Of a DNA stretch of 64,000 bases, positions 1 to 8,465 are shown in pieces. The translations under genes and the position numbers were made by a program. The stretch is from Mycobacterium sp. DL440 (GTDB lineage Bacteria; Actinomycetota; Actinomycetes; Mycobacteriales; Mycobacteriaceae). The stretch spans positions 5,073,903 to 5,137,902 of the forward strand of contig NZ_CP050191.1 in assembly GCF_011745145.1 (NCBI RefSeq). The letters are read 5' to 3'. The number at the start of each line of letters is the position of its first letter. The first letter of the stretch is position 1. The notes beneath the pieces were generated by a model that searched no databases, was not told the origin of the DNA, and saw nothing but the letters and a program-made list of their open reading frames with translations.

Positions 1-1281
<1,281 letters not shown>

Positions 1282-1508
1282 CAGCTTCCCAACGTACCCA
1301 CTTCGTCCGTCCTCGACACCTGCGCGCAACCTCGCACGGAGCGCGGCGATCCGAAATGATCTTGCAGCAACGTGATTCGCCACTGCGCGCGTGTTTGCGG
1401 AAAAACTAACGGTTGAATAAGAGACAGCAACGGGTTACGTTTTTCCCGCATTTGATCTCCTCGTCGGCTATGGGCCGGCGAGCACAAACTTTCGACGAGG
1501 GATGGCCT

Positions 1509-1967
1509 GTGGGTGAGTCGGCACCTAATGACGGTGAAGCACCAGTAATCGTTGGACTTTCTGATGCAGCGATGCACATGTACATGGCCGCGATCGACGC
1601 GCTGCCGCCGGTCGGCGACCCGGAGTACGCCGACCGCGCCGCAGTCGTCCTCAGCGGTCTGCGCAAGCTGCAGACGTCGCTGTCGGAGGCGGCGGGACGC
1701 AGTCGCGTCACCCCGTCGGTCATCGTGGCGCTCAGCGGTGTGCGGCACCGCTACGACGAGTTGATGACGACCGCGTCCGAGGGCCCCGCCGCCACGCTCG
1801 GTCAGCGTCTCTACGTTGCGCGCGGCAACGCGAAGCTGTCCACCGAGGAAGCGGCCAACGGCGTCGGCCTGCGTAAGGACCTGATCGAGGCCGTCGAGGC
1901 CGAGGAGCCCGCGACCGAAGCCGAGACCGCTCAGATCAAGGATCTGATCGCCGCACTCGGCGGCTGA
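1509..1967 (+). CDS. Small conserved protein with XRE/HTH-like C-terminus
   Basis: A 152-aa acidic protein. The C-terminal half (LGQRLYVARGNAKLSTEEAA, then GLRKDLIEAVEAEE) has the pattern of a Cro/XRE helix-turn-helix; the N-terminal half is helical and unassigned. No membrane segment or signal peptide is visible. GTG 1509 was chosen because a GAGGGA sits about 4-9 bases upstream and the DNA further 5' (1380-1470) is AT-rich and looks non-coding. In-frame ATG 1470 and an upstream start at 1413 are alternatives. It is divergent from treS and 32 bp before the HugZ-like gene. A DNA-binding role is inferred; the specific gene is not recognised. Confidence 0.75.
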   Translation: MGESAPNDGEAPVIVGLSDAAMHMYMAAIDALPPVGDPEYADRAAVVLSGLRKLQTSLSEAAGRSRVTPSVIVALSGVRHRYDELMTTASEGPAATLGQRLYVARGNAKLSTEEAANGVGLRKDLIEAVEAEEPATEAETAQIKDLIAALGG

Positions 1968-1999
1968 TCCACCCGACGCACGAACGGTAGGGTCGCTGC

Positions 2000-2797
2000 G
2001 TGACGAGAGATCATGGCGACCCCGGTGATGCCCCCTCGGTTCCTCCCCCACTGACGGAGGTTGTCGAGGGGGCACGTCCGTCTGCGGCCGAGGAAGCCCG
2101 CACCGTCGCCGCGTCGACCAACGCAGGCACGCTGGCCTCGCTCACCGCCGACGGCGACCCGTGGGCGTCCTTCGTCACCTACGGGCTCTTGGCCGGCGCA
2201 CCGGTGCTCTGTGTGTCGAACATGGCCGAGCACGGCCGCAACCTTGCCGGCGACCCCCGGGCCAGCATCTCCGTCGTCGCCCCCGACACCGGGTCAGATC
2301 CGTTGGCCGGCAGCCGCATCACCCTGGCCGGGATCGCCGAGCGGCCCACCGGCGACGAGCTCGTCGCGGCCCGCCAGGCCCACCTGGACGCGGTGGCCGC
2401 CGCCCGCTACTACATCGATTTCAGCGACTTCTCGCTCTGGGTGCTTCGCGTACGACGCGCGCGCTGGGTCGGCGGGTACGGCCGGATGGACTCGACCAGC
2501 GGCGAGGCCTATGCCGCCGCCCAACCCGACCCCGTCGCACCGCACGCTGCCGGTGCGATCGAGCATCTCAACGCCGACCATGCCGACTCGCTGGCCGAGA
2601 TGGCCCGCGCCCTCGGGGGCTATCCCGACGCAGAAGCGGCGGTGTGCAGCGGCGCAGACCGCTATGGCCTGGATCTGCGCGTCACCACCGCGCGCGGGAT
2701 CGCCTACACCCGCGTCGGCTACGCCGTACCGATCAGCTCGTACGGCGAGTTGCGGGCAGCCACCGTCGAGTTGACTCAGCGCGCCAGGCAGGGCTGA
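2000..2797 (+). CDS. HugZ/PPOX-fold protein with C-terminal DUF2470
   Basis: A 265-aa cytosolic protein with two parts. Residues about 25-160 form a split-barrel pyridoxamine-phosphate-oxidase-like domain (TVAASTNAGTLASLTADG ... SFVTYG ... GDPRASISVV). Residues about 175-260 are a DUF2470 domain (AIEHLNADHADSLAEMARAL). This architecture is that of HugZ-type heme-utilisation proteins and related mycobacterial flavoproteins. The His of LNADHADSL corresponds to the C-terminal His region that contacts heme in HugZ; heme binding here is inferred only. The start is GTG 2000, shortly after the preceding gene. It could equally be an FMN or F420 oxidoreductase-like protein. Confidence 0.8.
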   Translation: MTRDHGDPGDAPSVPPPLTEVVEGARPSAAEEARTVAASTNAGTLASLTADGDPWASFVTYGLLAGAPVLCVSNMAEHGRNLAGDPRASISVVAPDTGSDPLAGSRITLAGIAERPTGDELVAARQAHLDAVAAARYYIDFSDFSLWVLRVRRARWVGGYGRMDSTSGEAYAAAQPDPVAPHAAGAIEHLNADHADSLAEMARALGGYPDAEAAVCSGADRYGLDLRVTTARGIAYTRVGYAVPISSYGELRAATVELTQRARQG

Positions 2798-2857
2798 TCG
2801 GCGCACCGCGCCGGCTAGGCCCGCGACCCCGCCAGGCCGTGCAATACGATCGCGGGT

Positions 2858-3427
2858 ATGCCTGAGCGCCCGGAGACCTGGCAAGCCGCCTTCGACCTGA
2901 TCCGCACCCGCGGCTACGAACACCGTGAGGAACCTTTCCGGCTGGCCAGCGGACAGCTGAGCCACGACTACATCGACGGCAAGTTCGCCATCGACACCGG
3001 CGAGCGGATGGCCATCGTCAGTCGCGCGGTCGCCGATCTGGCGGCCGCGAACGGTATCGAGTTCGACGCCGTCGGCGGGTTGACCATGGGCGCCGACCCG
3101 CTGGCTCACGGTGTGGCGATGGTGACCGGCAAAGCCTGGTTCTCGGTGCGCAAGGAACAGAAGTCACGCGGCCGCGAGCAGTGGATCGAAGGCACCCGGC
3201 TCTCCCCCGGCACCCGGGTGCTGCTGGTCGACGACGTGATCAGCACCGGCGGCTCCACCGAGATCGCCTACGAGCGGGTCACTGCCGTCGGCGCCGTCGT
3301 CACCGGCGTCATCCCGATGGTCGACCGCGGCGATGTGGCCACCGGGCGGTTCGCCAAGCGCGGTGTGCCGTTCGCAGCGCTGGTCACCTACCGCGATCTG
3401 GGCATCGAGCCGGTCAAGGATGTCTAG
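2858..3427 (+). CDS. Orotate phosphoribosyltransferase-like protein (second PyrE-type)
   Basis: A 189-aa type I phosphoribosyltransferase. The PRPP-binding motif VLLVDDVISTGGST lies at residues 121-134, preceded by GGLTMGADPLA and FSVRKEQKSRG, the substrate-hood region typical of orotate phosphoribosyltransferases. The family transfers phosphoribosyl from PRPP to orotate in UMP synthesis. The sequence differs clearly from the remembered canonical mycobacterial PyrE (Rv0382c type), so this is probably a paralogue or a salvage enzyme rather than the main pyrE; hence no symbol is given. The ATG start follows a 60-bp gap after the HugZ-like gene. It converges on the ABC ATPase gene with a 14-bp gap. 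Confidence 0.8.
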   Translation: MPERPETWQAAFDLIRTRGYEHREEPFRLASGQLSHDYIDGKFAIDTGERMAIVSRAVADLAAANGIEFDAVGGLTMGADPLAHGVAMVTGKAWFSVRKEQKSRGREQWIEGTRLSPGTRVLLVDDVISTGGSTEIAYERVTAVGAVVTGVIPMVDRGDVATGRFAKRGVPFAALVTYRDLGIEPVKDV

Positions 3428-3441
3428 GGCCGACGTCTGAG

Positions 3442-4482
3442 CTAGATCACCAGCACCGGCGCCCGCTCCAGCGCGAGGCTGACCACCACGCCGGACTGGA
3501 AGGCGCGAGCCCGTGAGCTGGGCAGCTGCGCGTGGATCAGCGAGCCGTCGGGCAGCGACATGTACACGTGGGACGTCGGGCCGAGGAACGACACGGATTC
3601 CACCACCGCCGGCCCGTCCGGATCGGCGCGCACCCGGATCGATTCCGGCCGCACCATCGCGGTACCTGCCCCGGAAGTGATCGATCCGGGCAGCGTCGGC
3701 AACTCGGCGCCCAGCAGTCTGGCCCGTCCGCCCGACACCCGCGCGCGCACCTTGTTGTGCAAGCCGACGAATTCGGCGACGAACGGCGTCGACGGGCGGG
3801 CGTAGAGCACGGCAGGAGTGGCGAGCTGCTCGAGTTTGCCGTGACTCATCACCCCGACCCGGTCCGCAACCGCCAGGGCCTCCTCCTGGTCATGGGTGAC
3901 GAACAACGTCGTGATGCCGACTTCGAGCTGCACCCGTCGAATCTCGTCACGCAATTGCGAACGCACCTTCGCGTCGAGTGCCGACAGAGGCTCATCGAGC
4001 AGCAGCACCCTCGGCTCGATCGCCAGCGCCCGGGCCAACGCCACTCGCTGCTGCTCACCCCCGGACAGCTCGCTTGCGTACTTGCCCTTGTGCGCTGCCA
4101 GGCCCACCAGATCGAGCATGTCTGCGGCTCGAAACAGCCTGTTCTGCTTGGACTTTCCACGCATCTTCAAACCGAAGGCGACGTTGTCCAACACGGTCAG
4201 GTGTGGGAACAGGCTGTAGGCCTGGAAGACCATGCCCATATCCCGCTTGTTGGCCGGCACAGAGCCGATGTCACGGCCGCCGACGAACACGGTGCCGGAG
4301 CTGGCCTCCTCCAGGCCGGCCAGGATGCGCAGCGCCGTGGTCTTGCCGCAGCCAGAGGGGCCGAGCAGCGCGACCAACTCCCCCGGTTCGATGGACAGGC
4401 TCAGCCCGTCGAGTGCGTGGACGTTGCCGTAAGTGCGGGTGAGGTCGCGAAGTTCAACGCGCACACCGGCCCCGAGACTCAT
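3442..4482 (-). CDS. ABC importer ATPase (polyamine/iron/phosphonate type)
   Basis: A 346-aa nucleotide-binding subunit. Walker A GPSGCGKTT is at residues 41-49, the Q-loop VFQ at 85-87, signature LSGGEQQR at 139-146, Walker B VLLLDEP at 159-165, and the switch His in FVTHDQEEA. The C-terminal 100 residues form a TOBE/OB-like regulatory domain as in PotA and FbpC. It powers import by the two permeases encoded just upstream. Its ATG overlaps the stop of the second permease gene by 4 nt, indicating translational coupling. The substrate cannot be read from the ATPase; polyamines, Fe(III) or 2-aminoethylphosphonate are the usual choices for this class. Confidence 0.92.
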   Translation of the reverse strand: MSLGAGVRVELRDLTRTYGNVHALDGLSLSIEPGELVALLGPSGCGKTTALRILAGLEEASSGTVFVGGRDIGSVPANKRDMGMVFQAYSLFPHLTVLDNVAFGLKMRGKSKQNRLFRAADMLDLVGLAAHKGKYASELSGGEQQRVALARALAIEPRVLLLDEPLSALDAKVRSQLRDEIRRVQLEVGITTLFVTHDQEEALAVADRVGVMSHGKLEQLATPAVLYARPSTPFVAEFVGLHNKVRARVSGGRARLLGAELPTLPGSITSGAGTAMVRPESIRVRADPDGPAVVESVSFLGPTSHVYMSLPDGSLIHAQLPSSRARAFQSGVVVSLALERAPVLVI

Positions 4483-5252
4483 GTCTGAACTCCCAACGTC
4501 CGACGGCGGCCCCGGGTGAGCGCCGCCAAGACCAACAACAGAGCGAATCCGAGCAGCAGGGTGGCCAGCGAGGCCGCCACCGACGTCGCGCCGTCGCTCT
4601 TCCCGATCGCCACGATCTGGACCGGAAGCGTCTCGAAGCCGCTCAGCGAGGCGACGGTGTATTCACCGAGCACCACCGCAATCGAAATGAAGGCCGCAGA
4701 CAGGATCCCGGACCAGATGTTGGGCACGATCACCCGGGCGATCGTCGACAACCAACCGGCCCCCAGCGATCGGGCAGCCTCTGACAACGTCTGCAGGTCG
4801 ATCGCGGACAGCGCGGAATCGATTGCCCGGTAGGCGAACGGCAGTACCAGCACGACATAGACGAACGTCAGCGTGAGCGCCGATTCGCCGAGAAGGTAAG
4901 TGACCCATAGATACACGTTGCGCAGGCCCACCACGATCACTAGGGCCGGGATGGTCAACGGCAGCAGGCACAGAAACTCCACGAACGGTGCGGCCCAGCG
5001 GGCCCGCACACGCACCCAGATCATCGTCGGCACCAACAGCACCAGCATCGCGATGACGGTGAACACCGCGAGCAGCAGTGAGATGAGAATGGCGTGATAC
5101 AACGCCTCATCGGCGACCAGGTTGCGCCATGCCGCGCCGGTGCGCCCGCCGGCGAGCAGGTTGCGGGTGGAGAAGTCGGCCATGGCGTAGAGGGGAAACA
5201 GGAAGAACAAGCCGAACGCCACCCAGAGCGCCACACGGGCACCGCGGTTCAT
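4479..5252 (-). CDS. ABC importer permease, second subunit (PotC-like)
   Basis: A 257-aa integral membrane permease with about six hydrophobic segments, the first right after a short basic N-terminus. The cytoplasmic coupling (EAA) loop is visible as EAARSLGAGWLSTIARVIVPN near residues 160-180. ATG 5252 is chosen because it overlaps the stop of the first permease (ATGA). An upstream in-frame extension is possible but would run through the middle of that gene. It is the third gene of the importer operon; its stop overlaps the ATPase start. Confidence 0.9.
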   Translation of the reverse strand: MNRGARVALWVAFGLFFLFPLYAMADFSTRNLLAGGRTGAAWRNLVADEALYHAILISLLLAVFTVIAMLVLLVPTMIWVRVRARWAAPFVEFLCLLPLTIPALVIVVGLRNVYLWVTYLLGESALTLTFVYVVLVLPFAYRAIDSALSAIDLQTLSEAARSLGAGWLSTIARVIVPNIWSGILSAAFISIAVVLGEYTVASLSGFETLPVQIVAIGKSDGATSVAASLATLLLGFALLLVLAALTRGRRRTLGVQT

Positions 5253-6121
5253 TTGAGCCACCTCGCGGTGCGGCGCACCAGGGCGTTGTAGGCGATCATC
5301 ACCACGGCCACCACCACGATCATCTCGCACGCCAGCGCGTAGGCGAAGCCGGACTGACCCAGCACGACCTCGCTGGTGAGTGCGGCGCGGATCAACAACG
5401 GCACGATCGGACTGCCCTGACTTACCAGAGCCGCCGCGGTGGCATAGGCGGCAAACGCATTGGCGAACAACAACAACGCCGATCCCAGGAACGCCGGGGT
5501 CAGCAGCGGCACCGCGACCTCCCGCAGGTACTGCCACCGGGACGCACCGAGGCTCACCGCGGCCTCGCGCCACTGCTCACGCAACCCCTCGAGGGCGGGC
5601 AGGAAGACGATCACCATCAACGGGATCTGGAAGTAGCTGTAGACCAGGATCAACCCGCCCAGTCCGTACAGCCAGCCCGAACCGGCCAGGTCCCAGCCGA
5701 GGTTCTCTTTGACCCACAGCGTCAGCACGCCGTTGAGCCCGATGGTGGCCAGGAATGCGAAAGCCAGCGCCACGCCGCCGAACTGGGCCAGCACACTGCA
5801 CAGCGCCAGCACCGTGCGCCGAAGCATCGACGCCGGCGGGCTGCTGACGATCAACCAGGCCAGCACCGCACCCAGCACCGCCCCGATCAGCGCTGTACTG
5901 GCCGACAGCGCAATACTTTTCGCGAGCGCCGCCAGTGCGGTGCCGGAGAACAGCGCGGCGATGCGGTCGAGTGAGAACGATCCATCGGCGAAGAACGCCA
6001 TGACGATCACCGTCACCGTCGGCACGATCAGGAACACCGTCACCACCGCCACGAACGGCAGCAATGGCAGCGCGTCACGGATGTCCGCGCGCAGATCCCG
6101 ACGAGTTGTACTACCCGGCAT
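5249..6121 (-). CDS. ABC importer permease, first subunit (PotB-like)
   Basis: A 290-aa integral membrane permease with about six membrane spans and a coupling loop EAAVSLGASRWQYLREVAVP near residues 187-206. It should pair with the downstream permease as a heterodimer channel for the substrate delivered by the lipoprotein encoded 8 bp upstream. Its stop codon overlaps the start of the next permease by 4 nt. Substrate unknown. Confidence 0.9.
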   Translation of the reverse strand: MPGSTTRRDLRADIRDALPLLPFVAVVTVFLIVPTVTVIVMAFFADGSFSLDRIAALFSGTALAALAKSIALSASTALIGAVLGAVLAWLIVSSPPASMLRRTVLALCSVLAQFGGVALAFAFLATIGLNGVLTLWVKENLGWDLAGSGWLYGLGGLILVYSYFQIPLMVIVFLPALEGLREQWREAAVSLGASRWQYLREVAVPLLTPAFLGSALLLFANAFAAYATAAALVSQGSPIVPLLIRAALTSEVVLGQSGFAYALACEMIVVVAVVMIAYNALVRRTARWLK

Positions 6122-6129
6122 GGCGTACT

Positions 6130-7269
6130 TCAGCCGATCGCCTTGGCCCAGTTGTCGGCCAGATACTTGTTGGCCGTGTCGGTTTGGGCCTGGGTGGCAA
6201 CCGTCACCGGACCGTCGATGGGGGGCAACTGACCGAACGCCGCGCGGTCCGCTGTGCCGGCCAGGATCATCTTGTCGGCGCGCACCGGCCGAACCCCGCC
6301 CTTGGCGTACAGGTTCTGGCCCTCGTCGCTGAACAGGAATTCCTGCCAGAGCCGGGCCGCCGCCGGATGGGGTGCGTCCTTGTTGATCGCCTGGAAATAG
6401 TACCCGGCGACCAACGCCTCATGGGGAACCATCACCTGCCAGCCGGGGACCTTCTGGCTCTCGGTGCCGTTGAGGTAATTCCAGTCGATCACCACCGGGG
6501 TCTGCCCCGATTCGATGGTGGCCGGGGTCGGATCCAACGGCAGGAAGTTGCCTACCTCGTTGAGCTTTTCGAAGAACGCGACTCCCGGGGCGATGTCGTC
6601 GGCCGACCCGCCCTGCGCCACCGCCGCCATCAGCACCCCGGCGAACGCGGCGCCGGCCTGGGTCGGGTCCCCGTTGAGCGCGACCATGCCGTGGTACTCG
6701 GGCTTGAGCAGATCTTCGACCGAGGTGATCGGCGGAACTTTCGTCGAATCGAAGCCGATGGACATGAAGCCGGCGTAGTCGTTGACCCAGGTGCCGTCCG
6801 GATCCTTGAGCTTCTCGGGGATCTCGTCGAACGTGGCCACCTTGTAGGGAGCGAACATCGACGTGTTCGCGAGCGCCACCGACTGTCCGAGGTCGAACAC
6901 GTCGGGCGCGGTGCTCTTGCCCTTCTGCTGGTTGGCCGCGTTGATCTCTTCCTGGCTGGAACCGTCGGGCTGCGCCGAGTTCACCTCGATGCCGTACTTC
7001 TCCTCGAAGGCCTTGATGATGGCGCCGTAGTTGGCCCAATCCGGGGGCAGCGCAATCACATTGAGTTCACCTTCGGCCTTGGCAGCCGCGACGAGCTTGT
7101 CCATCCCGCCGAAGTCGGCCGCGGACTTGGCCTCGGCGACCTTGACACCGGTATCGGTGTCACCACCGGCAGCACCCTTCTGCGGCGGCGCGCACGCCGC
7201 CAGACCCACCGCGACGAGTGCCGATGCGGCCAGAGCCGCAGATGCGGTCACGATCCGAGACGTGATCAT
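6130..7269 (-). CDS. ABC importer substrate-binding lipoprotein
   Basis: A 379-aa extracellular solute-binding protein. It has a lipoprotein signal with lipobox VGLAAC and the lipidated Cys at residue 26, then a Gly-rich linker and a type II periplasmic-binding-protein fold of the polyamine/Fe/phosphonate group. The start ATG 7269 has AAGGG 7 bases upstream; TTG 7275 is less likely. It is first in the four-gene operon (binding protein, permease, permease, ATPase). The ligand cannot be named from sequence alone. Confidence 0.88.
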   Translation of the reverse strand: MITSRIVTASAALAASALVAVGLAACAPPQKGAAGGDTDTGVKVAEAKSAADFGGMDKLVAAAKAEGELNVIALPPDWANYGAIIKAFEEKYGIEVNSAQPDGSSQEEINAANQQKGKSTAPDVFDLGQSVALANTSMFAPYKVATFDEIPEKLKDPDGTWVNDYAGFMSIGFDSTKVPPITSVEDLLKPEYHGMVALNGDPTQAGAAFAGVLMAAVAQGGSADDIAPGVAFFEKLNEVGNFLPLDPTPATIESGQTPVVIDWNYLNGTESQKVPGWQVMVPHEALVAGYYFQAINKDAPHPAAARLWQEFLFSDEGQNLYAKGGVRPVRADKMILAGTADRAAFGQLPPIDGPVTVATQAQTDTANKYLADNWAKAIG

Positions 7270-7383
7270 TACCAAACCCTTCGTTGGTCACCAAGCGCGC
7301 ACCGGAACCCTATCGCGGGCCGGCAGCACGGGAGCGGTCCAGCGGTGGACGGTGGCAATACCGGCTGACTAGGGTTGGCGCCC

Positions 7384-7797
7384 ATGACGCCCATCCGCAC
7401 GACCCTCACACGTCGGTGGCGTCCGCTCGCCACAGCTGCCGCCTTCGTGGGCCTCTGCGCCGCAGCTCAGTCGACCATCGCACCCGCCTCGGCAGCCTTC
7501 GACGTGCAGGGATACGAGGCGTGTACCTCTACGACGGCACCCGGTCCCGACCAGAACTTCGACCCCGTCGCCACGAGCTGCTGCATCGATAACGCCGGAG
7601 TCCCTGCCAACACCACCTACGGCGTGGGCTGTGTCGCGCCCGTCGAGAATCCGCCAGAGGACTATCGGCCCACGATCGTCATGCCAAGCCGGCCCACGCC
7701 GCCGGGAGAGGGTGACGACCTGAACCACGACGAGCTCATGAAGCTGCCGCCACTCCCGGGTGAGGGTGAGCTGCCCGGGGATGTACCGCCACCCTGA
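7384..7797 (+). CDS. Small secreted Cys-containing protein with Pro-rich tail
   Basis: A 137-aa protein with a Sec signal peptide (basic RTTLTRRWR, hydrophobic stretch, cleavage near PASAAF at about residue 39). The mature part has five cysteines, including an adjacent pair in SCCIDNAG, and a Pro/Gly/Glu-rich C-terminus (PGEGELPGDVPPP). It is probably exported and disulfide-bonded. ATG 7384 has AGGG 9 bases upstream; TTG 7375 is also in frame. It is divergent from the importer operon. Family not recognised. Confidence 0.75.
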   Translation: MTPIRTTLTRRWRPLATAAAFVGLCAAAQSTIAPASAAFDVQGYEACTSTTAPGPDQNFDPVATSCCIDNAGVPANTTYGVGCVAPVENPPEDYRPTIVMPSRPTPPGEGDDLNHDELMKLPPLPGEGELPGDVPPP

Positions 7798-7831
7798 GAC
7801 GTCGCCGGTGTCATCCACATAATCTGGAGTG

Positions 7832-8260
7832 ATGGCTGATCTCGATGCCGCAACGCGATTCGCCGCGGCACCCTGCGCGATACTTGCAACGCTGGGCGCC
7901 GACGGTGCACCGCATCTGGTGCCGGTGGTGTTCGCGGTCCTGCTATCTGGCGACGGACCCACACCGGCCACGATCTACACGGCCGTGGACGCCAAACCCA
8001 AATCTACCCAGCGACTGCGCCGGCTGGCCAACATCGAGGGCGATGCCCGGGTCAGCCTGCTGGTCGACCACTACGCCGACGAATGGGCGCGCCTGTGGTG
8101 GGTACGCGCCGACGGGCGGGCGGCAGTCCATCACAGTGGTGATGCGATGGCCACGGGTTACGGGCTGTTACGCGCGAAATACCCGCAGTACGAGCGCATT
8201 GCACTCAATGGCCCGGTGATCACCGTCGACGTCACGCACTGGTCGTCCTGGCAGGCGTGA
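7832..8260 (+). CDS. PPOX-class (F420-type) oxidoreductase
   Basis: A 142-aa split-barrel flavin/F420-binding protein. The N-terminal [20 protein letters not shown] and the central [20 protein letters not shown] are typical of the short PPOX proteins of actinobacteria that use FMN or F420 to reduce diverse substrates. The C-terminus [10 protein letters not shown] also fits that family. GTG 7829 and ATG 7832 are adjacent in frame; a CTGGAG overlaps them, so the exact start is uncertain. It is monocistronic, followed by the regulatory region of the EF-G-like gene. Substrate unknown. Confidence 0.82.
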   Translation: MADLDAATRFAAAPCAILATLGADGAPHLVPVVFAVLLSGDGPTPATIYTAVDAKPKSTQRLRRLANIEGDARVSLLVDHYADEWARLWWVRADGRAAVHHSGDAMATGYGLLRAKYPQYERIALNGPVITVDVTHWSSWQA

Positions 8261-8286
8261 CAGCGCTCAGAGCATCTGGCATACGC

Positions 8287-8319
8287 CGATTTCTACTGCC
8301 GGGTCGCGATTTCTGCTGC
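8287..8319. repeat. Tandem 13-bp direct repeats upstream of fusA2
   Basis: CGATTTCTACTGC (8287-8299) is repeated as CGATTTCTGCTGC (8307-8319), 12 of 13 identical with a 20-bp repeat period, i.e. two helical turns. A partial inverted copy (GCAGAAAGCG) lies about 15 bp further on. They sit in the 205-bp gap before fusA2 and could be a regulator-binding array. Confidence 0.4.
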
Positions 8320-8465
8320 GGACCAGCAGCCACAGTGCAGAAAGCGGCGGGACTCGACGGTCACCGACCGACGCAGATCTTGTGCTCCAGCTCACATCGG
8401 GGAATGGTGGAGAGCAGGTCCGGCGGGCCGCAGCGGGGCGCCCCGGGGACACCAGGAGGAGTGCC

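Noticed and set aside
3442..7269. Naming the ABC importer as a 2-aminoethylphosphonate or spermidine transporter
   Set aside because: The subunits fit several related classes and no substrate-linked enzyme gene is adjacent, so the substrate was left open.
6064..7368. A 434-codon open frame opposite the ABC binding-protein gene
   Set aside because: The minus-strand gene has a lipobox, family fold and operon context; the plus frame has no motif or ribosome site.
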